NCBI GenBank assembly: GCA_021813555.1
Contig: JAKAKG010000061.1
Coordinates: forward strand, 1-34,569
Direction of reading: 5' to 3'
From: Acidobacteriota bacterium
Lineage (GTDB): Bacteria; Acidobacteriota; UBA4820; DSQY01
Length of the DNA: 34,569 bases
Position 1 is the stretch's first letter; each line of letters begins with the position of its first letter. The position numbers and the translations under genes are program-made. Under the pieces are notes generated by a model that saw nothing but the letters and a program-made list of their open reading frames with translations, was not told the origin of the DNA and made no database searches. Below are positions 15,789 to 22,944 of the stretch, piece by piece.

Positions 15789-16505
15789 TTACCCCCGGGT
15801 GCCGCGCCGGATCTCCTCGGGCGCCGCGCCGGGTACGTCGCGGCTCGCCAGATCGCCGGTCACGGCATCCAGGGCAAAGGCGAACCGCACCGTGCGCGCC
15901 GCGGCGCGGCCGCCGCCGAGGAAGTCACCCAGGGCGAAGGACCCCCGCGGGTCGCCGTCCACGGGCCGTCCCACGGACCCGCAGTTCACCACGAGCACAC
16001 CCGATACCCGCTTGGTGAAGGGAATGTGGGAGTGGCCGCACACGAGGACCGCCGGGCGGTCATCGCCGAGTTTGGCGGCCAGGGCCTCGGGCGTGAGGCT
16101 GGGATAGATGTAGTCCGTGTCCGAAAGGGGGCTGCCGTGCACGACGCGGACCGCGGCCGCGCCGAAGGCGAGGTGGAGCTCGGCGGGAAGGCCTTGAAGC
16201 CATCGCAGCTCGGGGCCGCCCAGCGCCTTGGCGGTCCAGGCCAGGGGCGCCCGCTTCCCCTTCATGGCCTCCTTGCGCTTTTTGGAGCTGGATGCCAGAC
16301 GGAGTACCTTCCTGTCCACGTTGCCGAGGATCGCGGGGATTCGCCGCTCCATGAGCAGGCGGATCACCTCCGTGGGATGGGGTCCGCCTCCCACCAGGTC
16401 TCCCGCGCACACCACGCCTTCTGCCCCGAGCCGCTCCGCACACTCCAGGGCGGCGCACAGAGCGGGAAAATTGGCGTGGATGTCGGACAGGAAAGCAATT
16501 TTCAT
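15789..16505 (-). CDS. Calcineurin-like metallophosphoesterase, YfcE/MJ0936 group
   Basis: A 238-residue two-metal phosphoesterase. All ligand motifs are present: SDIHAN (Asp8, His10), AGDLVGGGPHP, GNVDR, VVHGSP and CGHSHIPF, then VVNCGSVGRPVDGDPRGSFA, which is typical of the YfcE/MJ0936-like phosphodiesterases. It should be cytoplasmic. It differs from YfcE in length by a short lysine-rich insertion after GNVDRKVLRL (SSSKKRKEAMKGKR). It is separated from the upstream lysine-rich-protein gene by 105 bases, the largest gap in the string, and is followed by the CHAD gene after 11 bases. The natural substrate is unknown; a phosphodiester or a phosphoanhydride of the polyphosphate system are both possible. 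Confidence 0.87.
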   Translation of the reverse strand: MKIAFLSDIHANFPALCAALECAERLGAEGVVCAGDLVGGGPHPTEVIRLLMERRIPAILGNVDRKVLRLASSSKKRKEAMKGKRAPLAWTAKALGGPELRWLQGLPAELHLAFGAAAVRVVHGSPLSDTDYIYPSLTPEALAAKLGDDRPAVLVCGHSHIPFTKRVSGVLVVNCGSVGRPVDGDPRGSFALGDFLGGGRAAARTVRFAFALDAVTGDLASRDVPGAAPEEIRRGTRG

Positions 16506-16610
16506 GAACCCCCCGGCAGGCTGGACCCGAAGCGGCGAAGCCGCCCCGAATCGCCCGATTGAACGCGCCCGGGCTCGGCGCCTCCTAGCCTCCGGCCCGG
16601 CACACTCCGG

Positions 16611-17111
16611 TCACGCCCCCGGCGGGGTCTTGGCCGCCAGGCCCGAGAGGAGCGCTTCGATCCTCGCCAGGTCCTTCACGCGGCCTTTCTTGGGCTTCAC
16701 CTTGAGGGTTGCCAAGAGGGCCGCCATGGCCTTGAGCGCCCCGGCGCAGGGCAGAATGGGCCTCTCCCCGGGGAGGCGGTCCCCGTCCAGAAAGAGGGCC
16801 AGGGACGCGGCCTCCCCGTCCAGTCGGTCCACCACCGCCGAACCAACCTCCTTGAGGACGGCCCGAAGCTTGGACAGCTCCCGGGCCACCTGGCGCGCCG
16901 CGTCTTCCCGGGCGGGCTTGGCGAGCTTCTTGGGGCTGCTCTGGGCCTTTGCGGAGGCGGGCCTGGCCTTGGCGGGGCTCTTCTTGGCGGCGCCCTTGAG
17001 CTTGGCCTTGGGCTTTTTCTTGAGCCTGGGCTTGGAGGAAGGGGCCGGGGGGGATACCACAGGGGCAAGGGGAGCTTGGTTCGGGTTCGCGTCCATGGGC
17101 TGTGACCTCAC
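16611..17111 (-). CDS. Lysine/alanine/proline-rich histone-like protein
   Basis: A 166-residue protein with no enzyme motif. Residues ~1-70 are Pro/Ala/Lys-rich and surely disordered, with KPRLKKKPKAKLKGAAKKSP and KARPASAKAQSSPKKLAKPA, like histone H1, AlgP or PhaF tails that bind DNA or other polyanions. Residues ~70-166 are predicted helical (REDAARQVARELSKLRAVLK) with a second lysine cluster, KVKPKKGRVKDLAR. The start is GTG 17111, overlapping the upstream kinase stop by 4 bases with GGAG five bases before; ATG 17096 is the alternative. Context (exopolyphosphatase, CHAD) suggests binding to polyphosphate or to nucleoid DNA; this is inference. The gene is real by coupling and codon pattern, but the family is not recognised. 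Confidence 0.75.
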   Translation of the reverse strand: MRSQPMDANPNQAPLAPVVSPPAPSSKPRLKKKPKAKLKGAAKKSPAKARPASAKAQSSPKKLAKPAREDAARQVARELSKLRAVLKEVGSAVVDRLDGEAASLALFLDGDRLPGERPILPCAGALKAMAALLATLKVKPKKGRVKDLARIEALLSGLAAKTPPGA

Positions 17112-17809
17112 GTTTTCTCCGTCCGGGCCAGAACCTGCTGGATCCTGCCCTTTAGATCGGCGTCAAGGGCGGGGATCGACCGATTGGCGTTCACCACCTC
17201 GAAGCCGTACTTGCTTTGCATTCTAACAAATTCCTGGCGAATCTTCCGCTGGTAGCGCAGGAAGCTCTGAAACCAGTCCCGGCTGAGGCCGCAATCCATG
17301 CCCGACTCCCAGTAGTCAAGCTCGGCGTGGGCCTGGAACGTTCGGTCCACGAGGGTTTTGGAGGAAACCATGAGGTAGAACACGGCGTCCGGCACGGGGG
17401 CCATGGCGTAGACCGACTCCACCCACGCTGGCTCGGCGCCCCGGACGATATCCCTGGCCATGAGGGTGTAGATGTACCGGTCCGCCAGGACCACGAATCC
17501 GGCGCGGAGGGCGGGGATGATCTGATTTTCCAGTTGGTCGTAGAAGTCCGTGGCGTAAAAGAGGCTCAGGGTCCTGGGGCTGAGGATGTTCCCCTGTTTG
17601 GCTTTCTCAAGCTCCGCCGCCACGAGGTTGGAGCGCTTGAGCCCGACCTGGGCCACGGCGTACCCCTGCTCTTCGAGCCACTGGGTGAGGAGGCCGATGT
17701 GGGTGGAGCGGCCGGAGGAATCGGGCCCCTCGATGACGATGAGGGCCCCCGTGAGCTTGCTCGGATCTACACCGGGGGGCCAGATGTTGTAAAACCGCTG
17801 GGGGCTCAT
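17108..17809 (-). CDS. Thymidylate-kinase-like protein with altered Walker A (Arg34)
   Basis: A 233-residue P-loop protein of the thymidylate-kinase fold: IVIEGPDSSGRST, VLADRYIYTLMARD in the DRY position, and helical ends. In the Walker A motif the invariant Lys is Arg (G-P-D-S-S-G-R34-S-T; codon CGC at 17710-17708), which normally destroys or strongly lowers phosphoryl transfer. A ~20-residue N-terminal extension (MSPQRFYNIWPPGVDPSKLT) precedes the core. It overlaps the upstream paralogue by 4 bases (ATGA). Both share the unusual segments 'l.P.T.sL.yATDF.d..e.qi.P.Lr.G' and 'y.esGmD.gLs', so they form a distinct pair, perhaps a heterodimer of active and inactive subunits. It is unlikely to be the cell's housekeeping Tmk. 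Confidence 0.82.
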   Translation of the reverse strand: MSPQRFYNIWPPGVDPSKLTGALIVIEGPDSSGRSTHIGLLTQWLEEQGYAVAQVGLKRSNLVAAELEKAKQGNILSPRTLSLFYATDFYDQLENQIIPALRAGFVVLADRYIYTLMARDIVRGAEPAWVESVYAMAPVPDAVFYLMVSSKTLVDRTFQAHAELDYWESGMDCGLSRDWFQSFLRYQRKIRQEFVRMQSKYGFEVVNANRSIPALDADLKGRIQQVLARTEKT

Positions 17810-18489
17810 GGGAATACCCTCTTGTGGTAAAGGGCCAGATCGATCCGGTCCTGGATGACCCTGCGCACCAGTTTCTGCTGCGTGTGCACGGCGAGGGTGG
17901 CGTCCATCACCGTGAACCCGTACTCCTGCACCATGGCGAGGTATTGGTCCAGGACGCGCCCCTGAAAGATCCTGAAGCTTTCCGCAATGTCGGCACTCAG
18001 CCCCAGGTCCATGCCCGCCTCGAAGTATTTGAGCTGGGGGCGTCCTTCCAGAATGCGTCCCAGGGCCATTTCGAGAGGCAGCCGGAAGAAAAAGGTGATG
18101 TCGGGAACCCGGGCAAACCCGTACATGCGCCGGAGCCAGCCGGGGTCGCAGCCACGCACTCCGTCCCGGGCGAAGGACGTGAACATGTAGCGGTCGCACA
18201 GGACGATGTACCCGGCGCGCAGGAGGGGCAGCATCTGCCGCTCGTAGCGGTCGGCGAAGTCCGTGGCGTGGATGAGGCTGAAGGTCGTCGGCGTGAGGAG
18301 CTGGCGCTTCTTGCCCTTTCGGGTGGCCTCCTTCACCAGCGACGAAGAGTTCCACTCGGTGAAGAATACACGGTACCCCTTGCTCTTCAACCACTGGTGG
18401 ACAAGATGGATCTGGGTGGACTTGCCCGACCCGTCCAGCCCCTCCACGGCGATGAGTTTGCCCGGCAAATGTTCCTGGCCTGCCGTCAC
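17806..18489 (-). CDS. Thymidylate-kinase-like P-loop kinase
   Basis: A 227-residue kinase of the thymidylate-kinase fold with an intact Walker A (AVEGLDGSGKSTQ, Lys23), IVLCDRYMFTSFARDG at the DRX motif, and a LID region. The middle segment LLTPTTFSLIHATDFADRYE and the segment LKYFEAGMDLGLS are not typical of housekeeping thymidylate kinase but are shared with the paralogue downstream. PPK2-type polyphosphate kinases have the same fold, so a nucleotide or polyphosphate substrate fits the context; which one is unknown. The GTG start at 18489 overlaps the exopolyphosphatase stop by 4 bases (GTGA), with GGAGGA about 7 bases upstream. A possible alternative is a true dTMP kinase. Confidence 0.85.
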   Translation of the reverse strand: MTAGQEHLPGKLIAVEGLDGSGKSTQIHLVHQWLKSKGYRVFFTEWNSSSLVKEATRKGKKRQLLTPTTFSLIHATDFADRYERQMLPLLRAGYIVLCDRYMFTSFARDGVRGCDPGWLRRMYGFARVPDITFFFRLPLEMALGRILEGRPQLKYFEAGMDLGLSADIAESFRIFQGRVLDQYLAMVQEYGFTVMDATLAVHTQQKLVRRVIQDRIDLALYHKRVFP

Positions 18490-20078
18490 CGAGCTTCCTC
18501 CTTTCCGCCCCTGCCTGGGGCCACGATGACCTCAAGGCCATAGGCCTTCTTGAAAAGGTCCGACTTCCGCTTCAAGGCCCACCCCTCCAGGAGGAGATCG
18601 CCTTCTCCCTCCATGGCGAGGCGAAGGGCTCCGTCTGAAACCTTCACCTTCACAGCCCGCACCTTCTGCTGGTGCTCCCGGTCCATGGCGTCGGCCAGGC
18701 GCAGGAGGGCGGCGAGCTTGCTCACCGCCACCTGGTCCGCCGGGGCAAGGGCCGCGAAGTCCGCGTGTTGAGGTTTGGGCGGAGCCCGCCGGTGGTAGCG
18801 GGCCACGTTGGCCACGATCTGGAGCTGCCTGGGTCCCACGCCGGGCAGCTCGCTGTTGGCGATGAGATAGAGGCTGTGCTTGTGGTGGCTCTTGTAGCTC
18901 ACGAAGGCCCCGATGTCGTGGAGGAGTGCCGCCGCCTGGAGGGCTTCCCGCTCCTCTTCTCCGGAGCCGTGAAGCCGCTTGAGCTGGTCGAAGAGGGACA
19001 GAGACAACCGCGCCACGTGGAGGCCGTGGGCCTCATCGAAGCGGTACTTTCTCCCCACGGCCAGCGCGGCCTGAAGAACCTGCTTTTCGCGGCGGTCGCG
19101 GCGTTCCGTGCCGACGGAGAGGCCGTCCGCGAGGTCCAGGACCGTGCCCTCCCGGACGCCCACAAAGGGAACCACCACCTCGCCCGCGCCGCAGAGGCGG
19201 GCCAGGCGCTCGTAGACGATGGCTGCGGGCAGGATGACGTCGGCCCTGTCCTCCCTTAGCCCAAGTTGCTGCACCCGCTCTCTGTAGCCCAGACGTGCAA
19301 GCTGGCGGATGAGGCGCCGGAGGACGGCCACGGGGAAGCGGGCCACTCCCGCAGGATCCGGCTCGGCCGCGGCCATTTGGGCCAGGGTCTCGATGTTGCC
19401 CCCCGTGGCGATGAAGCCGGCTGGCCGGGTCCCTTCCAGGGCCGCCGGAACCCTCAAGGTCCGTGCGTACTCCTCCAATAGGCGGAGGAAGGCCCCGGGC
19501 GATTCATCGCCTCCCGCAAGCTGTTCTAACAATCGCACCGACCCCATGGTGTGCGATTCGCTCCACAGGACGCCCCCGGCGTTCGCCAGGGAGACCTCCA
19601 CGCTGCCACCGCCTAAATCCACCATGAGCCACGTACCATCCGAAAAATTCACCCGGCTGGACACGGCCCGGTGCACCAGGCGCGCCTCCTCGGAACCGCT
19701 GATGACCTCCAGCTTCAAGCCCGATTCCCGGTGAACGCGCTCCAGGAAGGCTTGGCCGTTGGCGCTCTCCCGCACGGCGCTCGTGGCCACGGCCCTGCAC
19801 GTCGTGATCTTCAGAGCCCGCATTTGGGCCGCGTAGCCCTTGAGCACCGCCACCGCCGCCGCCGCCTCCTTGGGCGATAGGCGGCCCGTCAGAAACACGC
19901 CGTGGCCCAAGCGCACGGCGCTTCGTTCTTCGCGCAGAACGGTGTAGGCCGAGGGGGCCGTGAACGACGCGGCCAGAAACCGCACGGCATTGGAGCCCAC
20001 ATCCACGGCGGCGCACCGAAAGGGAAAGGACCCCTTCCCTCCCCGGTGGGCCGCTCCCGAGCTGACACCTTGCCTCAT
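18486..20078 (-). CDS. ppx: Exopolyphosphatase / pppGpp phosphatase with HD domain
   Basis: A 530-residue Ppx/GppA phosphatase that removes terminal phosphate from inorganic polyphosphate and possibly hydrolyses pppGpp. The ASKHA-fold part (~20-310) shows CAAVDVGSNAVRFL, TCRAVATSAVRES, ISGSEEARL, MVDLGGGSVEVSL and FIATGGNIETLA. The C-terminal ~200 residues form an HD domain (AAALLHDIGAFVSYKSHHKH), giving the long E. coli Ppx/GppA architecture. ATG 20078 is preceded by GGAGGA; longer in-frame starts run back into the dnaA leader and are not supported. It heads the minus-strand string and has a good promoter 40-75 bases upstream. No ppk gene is in the window. Confidence 0.92.
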   Translation of the reverse strand: MRQGVSSGAAHRGGKGSFPFRCAAVDVGSNAVRFLAASFTAPSAYTVLREERSAVRLGHGVFLTGRLSPKEAAAAVAVLKGYAAQMRALKITTCRAVATSAVRESANGQAFLERVHRESGLKLEVISGSEEARLVHRAVSSRVNFSDGTWLMVDLGGGSVEVSLANAGGVLWSESHTMGSVRLLEQLAGGDESPGAFLRLLEEYARTLRVPAALEGTRPAGFIATGGNIETLAQMAAAEPDPAGVARFPVAVLRRLIRQLARLGYRERVQQLGLREDRADVILPAAIVYERLARLCGAGEVVVPFVGVREGTVLDLADGLSVGTERRDRREKQVLQAALAVGRKYRFDEAHGLHVARLSLSLFDQLKRLHGSGEEEREALQAAALLHDIGAFVSYKSHHKHSLYLIANSELPGVGPRQLQIVANVARYHRRAPPKPQHADFAALAPADQVAVSKLAALLRLADAMDREHQQKVRAVKVKVSDGALRLAMEGEGDLLLEGWALKRKSDLFKKAYGLEVIVAPGRGGKEEAR

Positions 20079-20123
20079 CCGGTCCTCCGCCCATGCGTCA
20101 TTTTGGCTCACATCCTCGCCTTG

Positions 20124-20152
20124 ATTATATCTATCAGGTTTCATTTGCGCAA
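20124..20152 (-). promoter_or_regulatory. Promoter of the ppx-to-SET gene string
   Basis: On the minus strand a perfect -10 TATAAT (20129-20124) lies 17 bases after TTGCGC (20152-20147). Transcription should begin near 20117, leaving a ~39-base leader with GGAGGA before the ppx ATG at 20078. Confidence 0.7.
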
Positions 20153-20212
20153 AGCCTTGACTTCTCTTGGCCTTAGCTTGCCCATGTGGGCCTGCTCGCC
20201 TGGCCGTCCCTA

Positions 20213-20221
20213 TGGTATACT
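20213..20221 (+). promoter_or_regulatory. dnaA: Extended -10 promoter of dnaA
   Basis: TGGTATACT has the TGn extension directly before TATACT (20216-20221). No good -35 is seen 17 bases upstream, which is tolerated by extended -10 promoters. The start would be near 20228, so all upstream DnaA boxes fall in the transcribed leader. Confidence 0.55.
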
Positions 20222-20243
20222 GCCTCGGTATCGGGGAGAAGGA

Positions 20244-20275
20244 TTTTCCACACCTGTGGAATAACCTGTGGATAA
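20244..20275. promoter_or_regulatory. DnaA-box cluster upstream of dnaA
   Basis: TTTTCCACA (20244-20252) is a one-mismatch DnaA box. The complement of 20267-20275 is TTATCCACA, the perfect consensus. Between them TGTGGAATA (20255-20263) is a weaker inverted site, making a TCCACA-CC-TGTGGA dyad. The octamer CCTGTGGA repeats every 12 bases. The cluster lies between the dnaA promoter and start codon and fits both autorepression and origin function. Confidence 0.8.
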
Positions 20276-20277
20276 TC

Positions 20278-21612
20278 ATGCCGGCTGACTTGTGGTCCAA
20301 AATCCTCAAGAGCATTAAGGGCAGAGTGCCTGAGGCCAACTTCACCACGTGGTTCTCGCCTCTGAGACCCCTGCGGGCAGCGGGCCACCAGATCCAGGTC
20401 CTGGCTCCCAATCCCGTGGCGAGGGAGTGGATTGAAAAACACTACCCGCGCCTGTTTCAAGAGGTGGGGGCGGAGCTCGGCTTGTCCGACTTGGCCGTGG
20501 AACTGGTGGACGCCGGAGGCGAAGAGCTCGTCCTGTCACCCCCGCCGCAGCCGAAAGAGACCAGGAATCCGGCCAAGCGGTCCTCTGAACCTGTGGGGCC
20601 CGAGTTCAACCCGCTGTACCGCTTCGAGGGCTTCGTGGAAGGCCCCTCCAACCGCTTTGCCTACGCCGCGTGCAAGGCCGTGGCGCAAAGCCCCTCCAAG
20701 GCGTACAACCCGCTGTACGTTTACGGCGGTGTGGGGCTGGGAAAGACCCACCTGATGCATTCCATCGGCCACTTCATCATGGAGAACTTCCCCCACCAGC
20801 GAATTTCCTACCTGTCCGCCGAGCGGTTCATGAACGAGATGATCTCCGCCATCACCCACAAATCCACCCCCGAATTTCGTAACCGGTACAGGATGGTGGA
20901 TGTTCTGCTTTTGGATGACGTGCAGTTCCTGGCGAACAAGGCGGGGACGCAGGAGGAGGTGTTTCACACCTTTAACGCCCTCCACGAGGCTCGCAAACAG
21001 ATCGTCCTGAGCAGCGACTGCCTGCCCCGAGACCTTCAGAGCATCGAGGAGCGGCTCCGCTCACGCTTCGAGTGGGGCCTCATCGCCGATATCCAGCCCC
21101 CCGAACTGGAGACCAAGGTGGCCATCCTGTACAAGAAGGCCGAGGCCTATCAGGTCCAGATCCCGGAGGACGTGGCGCTCTTCATCGCCAGCCGCATCAA
21201 GAGCAACATCAGAGAACTTGAGGGGTGCCTGCTCAGGCTCATCGCCTTCTCCTCTTTCAAACACTTGCCGATCAGCCTGGACTTGGCCCAGGAGACATTC
21301 CAGAGCCTCTTCAGGGAGGACGGCCGATCCATCACGGCGGAGGGAATTCAGAAACAGGTGGCCTCCTTTTATAAGCTGAAAGTACAAGATCTCAAGGGAA
21401 GCAGCCACAAGGCCCAGGTCGTTCTTCCCCGGCAGGTGGCCATGTATTTATGCAAGGAACTTACGGGAGCCTCTCTGCCCGAGATCGGCAGAAAGTTCGG
21501 CGGCAAGCACCACACGACGGTGCTCCATTCCATTCGGAAGGTGCACGAGCGGATGGCCGGAGATCCCCACTTTCAACAACAGATCCACACCTTCATGCGC
21601 TCCTTTTGTTGA
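20278..21612 (+). CDS. dnaA: Chromosomal replication initiator DnaA
   Basis: A 444-residue AAA+ initiator that binds DnaA boxes at oriC, melts the origin and loads DnaB. Domain I (~1-80) begins MPADLWSKILKSIKGRV. A short linker follows (~85-115). The AAA+ domain has Walker A VYGGVGLGKTHLMHS, Walker B LLLDDVQFLANK, sensor and arginine-finger segments (LSSDCLPRDL, ERLRSRFEWGL). Domain IV carries the DNA-binding signature near GASLPEIGRKFGGKHHTTVL. ATG 20278 is chosen by alignment to domain I. It has no Shine-Dalgarno; the purine-rich GGGGAGAAGGA lies 34 bases away, nearer an in-frame CTG at 20254. Start-codon use is therefore the one uncertain point. Confidence 0.96.
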   Translation: MPADLWSKILKSIKGRVPEANFTTWFSPLRPLRAAGHQIQVLAPNPVAREWIEKHYPRLFQEVGAELGLSDLAVELVDAGGEELVLSPPPQPKETRNPAKRSSEPVGPEFNPLYRFEGFVEGPSNRFAYAACKAVAQSPSKAYNPLYVYGGVGLGKTHLMHSIGHFIMENFPHQRISYLSAERFMNEMISAITHKSTPEFRNRYRMVDVLLLDDVQFLANKAGTQEEVFHTFNALHEARKQIVLSSDCLPRDLQSIEERLRSRFEWGLIADIQPPELETKVAILYKKAEAYQVQIPEDVALFIASRIKSNIRELEGCLLRLIAFSSFKHLPISLDLAQETFQSLFREDGRSITAEGIQKQVASFYKLKVQDLKGSSHKAQVVLPRQVAMYLCKELTGASLPEIGRKFGGKHHTTVLHSIRKVHERMAGDPHFQQQIHTFMRSFC

Positions 21613-21624
21613 GGTTGTGCCATG

Positions 21625-21780
21625 CCTGTGGAAAACATCCTGTGGAAACCCTGTGAAGGGTCACCCCCCTGGAGGAGCTCCCCCGTTGTGCACACGTCTT
21701 TGGATCGTTTTGCACAGTTATTCCGCCCGCGTTTTAGCCTTGGGGAACCGTGCCAACCGGCCCCTTTTCACAGATCCACA
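21625..21780. other. Putative oriC part between dnaA and dnaN (DnaA-box cluster)
   Basis: The 204-base dnaA-dnaN gap carries several DnaA-box-like 9-mers: complement of 21627-21635 is TTTTCCACA, complement of 21641-21649 is GTTTCCACA, TTGTGCACA at 21686-21694, TTTTGCACA at 21708-21716 and AGATCCACA at 21772-21780. CCTGTGGA repeats at 21625 and 21639, with CCTGTGAA at 21650. There is no long AT-rich tract, so the unwinding element is not evident. Gene orientation also switches around this region. Confidence 0.7.
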
Positions 21781-21816
21781 GGCCCTACTGGCTCTACTTG
21801 TGAAGGAGAGGCTTAA

Positions 21817-22944
21817 ATGAACATCCGTGTAGATGCAAAGGCACTGCAGACCGAGCTGAGCCTGGCCCTGGGCATCGTGGAGACCAAGGCCACCATTCCC
21901 ATCCTCTCCAACCTCCTGCTTCGGGCCGAAGGCGACCACCTCGAGCTGGCCGCCACGGATCTTGAAGTTACCCTCAAGACCCGATGCCCGGCGGAGGTGA
22001 CCCAGCCGGGGGCCATCACCGTTCCCGCCAAGACGTTCGGACCCATCGTCAAGGCCTTCTCCGGTCAAGACGCCCCCTTGGCCATCCGCTCTACCGCCGA
22101 AAACAAGCTTTTCATCCAGCCAGAAGGGGGCAAGCAGGAATATCTCCTGCACACCCTTCCCGAGGAGGACTACCCCACCCTCCTGCAAAGCGGCGACGCG
22201 GAGAGCCTCGTTCTTCCCTCCGACGTGCTCAGGCGCGGCGTCCAGGAGGCCCTCGTGTCCGTGGGGCTGGACGACAACCGGTATTCCATCCGCGGGGCCC
22301 TGATGATCCTCGATGCGGGCCAGCTCACCTTGGTTTCTACGGACTCCCATCGCCTCACCTTTACCCAGTGGTGCGGGCCCTTGGATGCGCCCAGCCCCCG
22401 CCGGGCCCTAGTGCCGCGCAAGACCCTGTTGGAGTTCATCAAACTGGAGAGCGGCGGTGATGTGAAGCTCTCCTTCAAGGACAACCATATCTTCATAGAG
22501 ATGGGATCCCGTTTCTTGTACAGCCGGCTCATGGATACAACCTTCCCCGCGTATGAACGCGTGGTACCCACGGATTCGGACAAGAAGGCCACGGTGAACC
22601 GGCTGGCCATCCTCGAGCGGCTCCGCCGAATGACCAGCGTGGCCGAAACCAAGACCCGGGCCGTGACCCTCATCTTCAGCCCGGGCGGTACCGCCGAGCT
22701 CGTGGTAAGGAACCAGGAGACGGGAGATGAAGGCCACGAATACCTCGTGTGCGACGGCTATGAGGGCGAAGCCGTGACCATCTGCTTCAACATGGATTTC
22801 CTGATCGATTTCCTGACGGTGGCGCCCACGGAGCAGGTGTATATCAGCATGAAGGACTCGGGGGCGCAGGCCATTTTTCAGCCGGTCCGGCCCGAGGCTG
22901 AGGGGGTCCATAAGTACGTGGTCATGCCCCTGAGGCTCGATTGA
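21817..22944 (+). CDS. dnaN: DNA polymerase III beta subunit (sliding clamp)
   Basis: A 375-residue beta clamp whose dimer encircles DNA and tethers polymerase III and other partners. It starts MNIRVDAKALQTELSLALGI and shows three clamp folds, with ATIPILSNLLLRAEG and LELAATDLEVTL in the first, VSVGLDDNRYSIRGALMILD in the second, and the terminal HKYVVMPLRLD. The C-terminal M-P-L/M-R motif forms the partner-binding groove. GGAGAGG precedes the ATG at good distance. The last codons overlap the recF start by 4 bases, so the two are translationally coupled. Confidence 0.97.
   Translation: MNIRVDAKALQTELSLALGIVETKATIPILSNLLLRAEGDHLELAATDLEVTLKTRCPAEVTQPGAITVPAKTFGPIVKAFSGQDAPLAIRSTAENKLFIQPEGGKQEYLLHTLPEEDYPTLLQSGDAESLVLPSDVLRRGVQEALVSVGLDDNRYSIRGALMILDAGQLTLVSTDSHRLTFTQWCGPLDAPSPRRALVPRKTLLEFIKLESGGDVKLSFKDNHIFIEMGSRFLYSRLMDTTFPAYERVVPTDSDKKATVNRLAILERLRRMTSVAETKTRAVTLIFSPGGTAELVVRNQETGDEGHEYLVCDGYEGEAVTICFNMDFLIDFLTVAPTEQVYISMKDSGAQAIFQPVRPEAEGVHKYVVMPLRLD

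Noticed and set aside
13282-16107. A 941-codon open frame on the plus strand opposite the ABC and CHAD genes
   Set aside because: It runs antisense to four genes with clear domain motifs and itself shows only low-complexity Gly/Arg/Pro/His sequence, a product of GC-rich codon bias.
20167-20277. Longer dnaA reading frame upstream of ATG 20278
   Set aside because: The added residues cover the promoter and DnaA boxes and do not resemble DnaA domain I; the standard N-terminus begins at ATG 20278.
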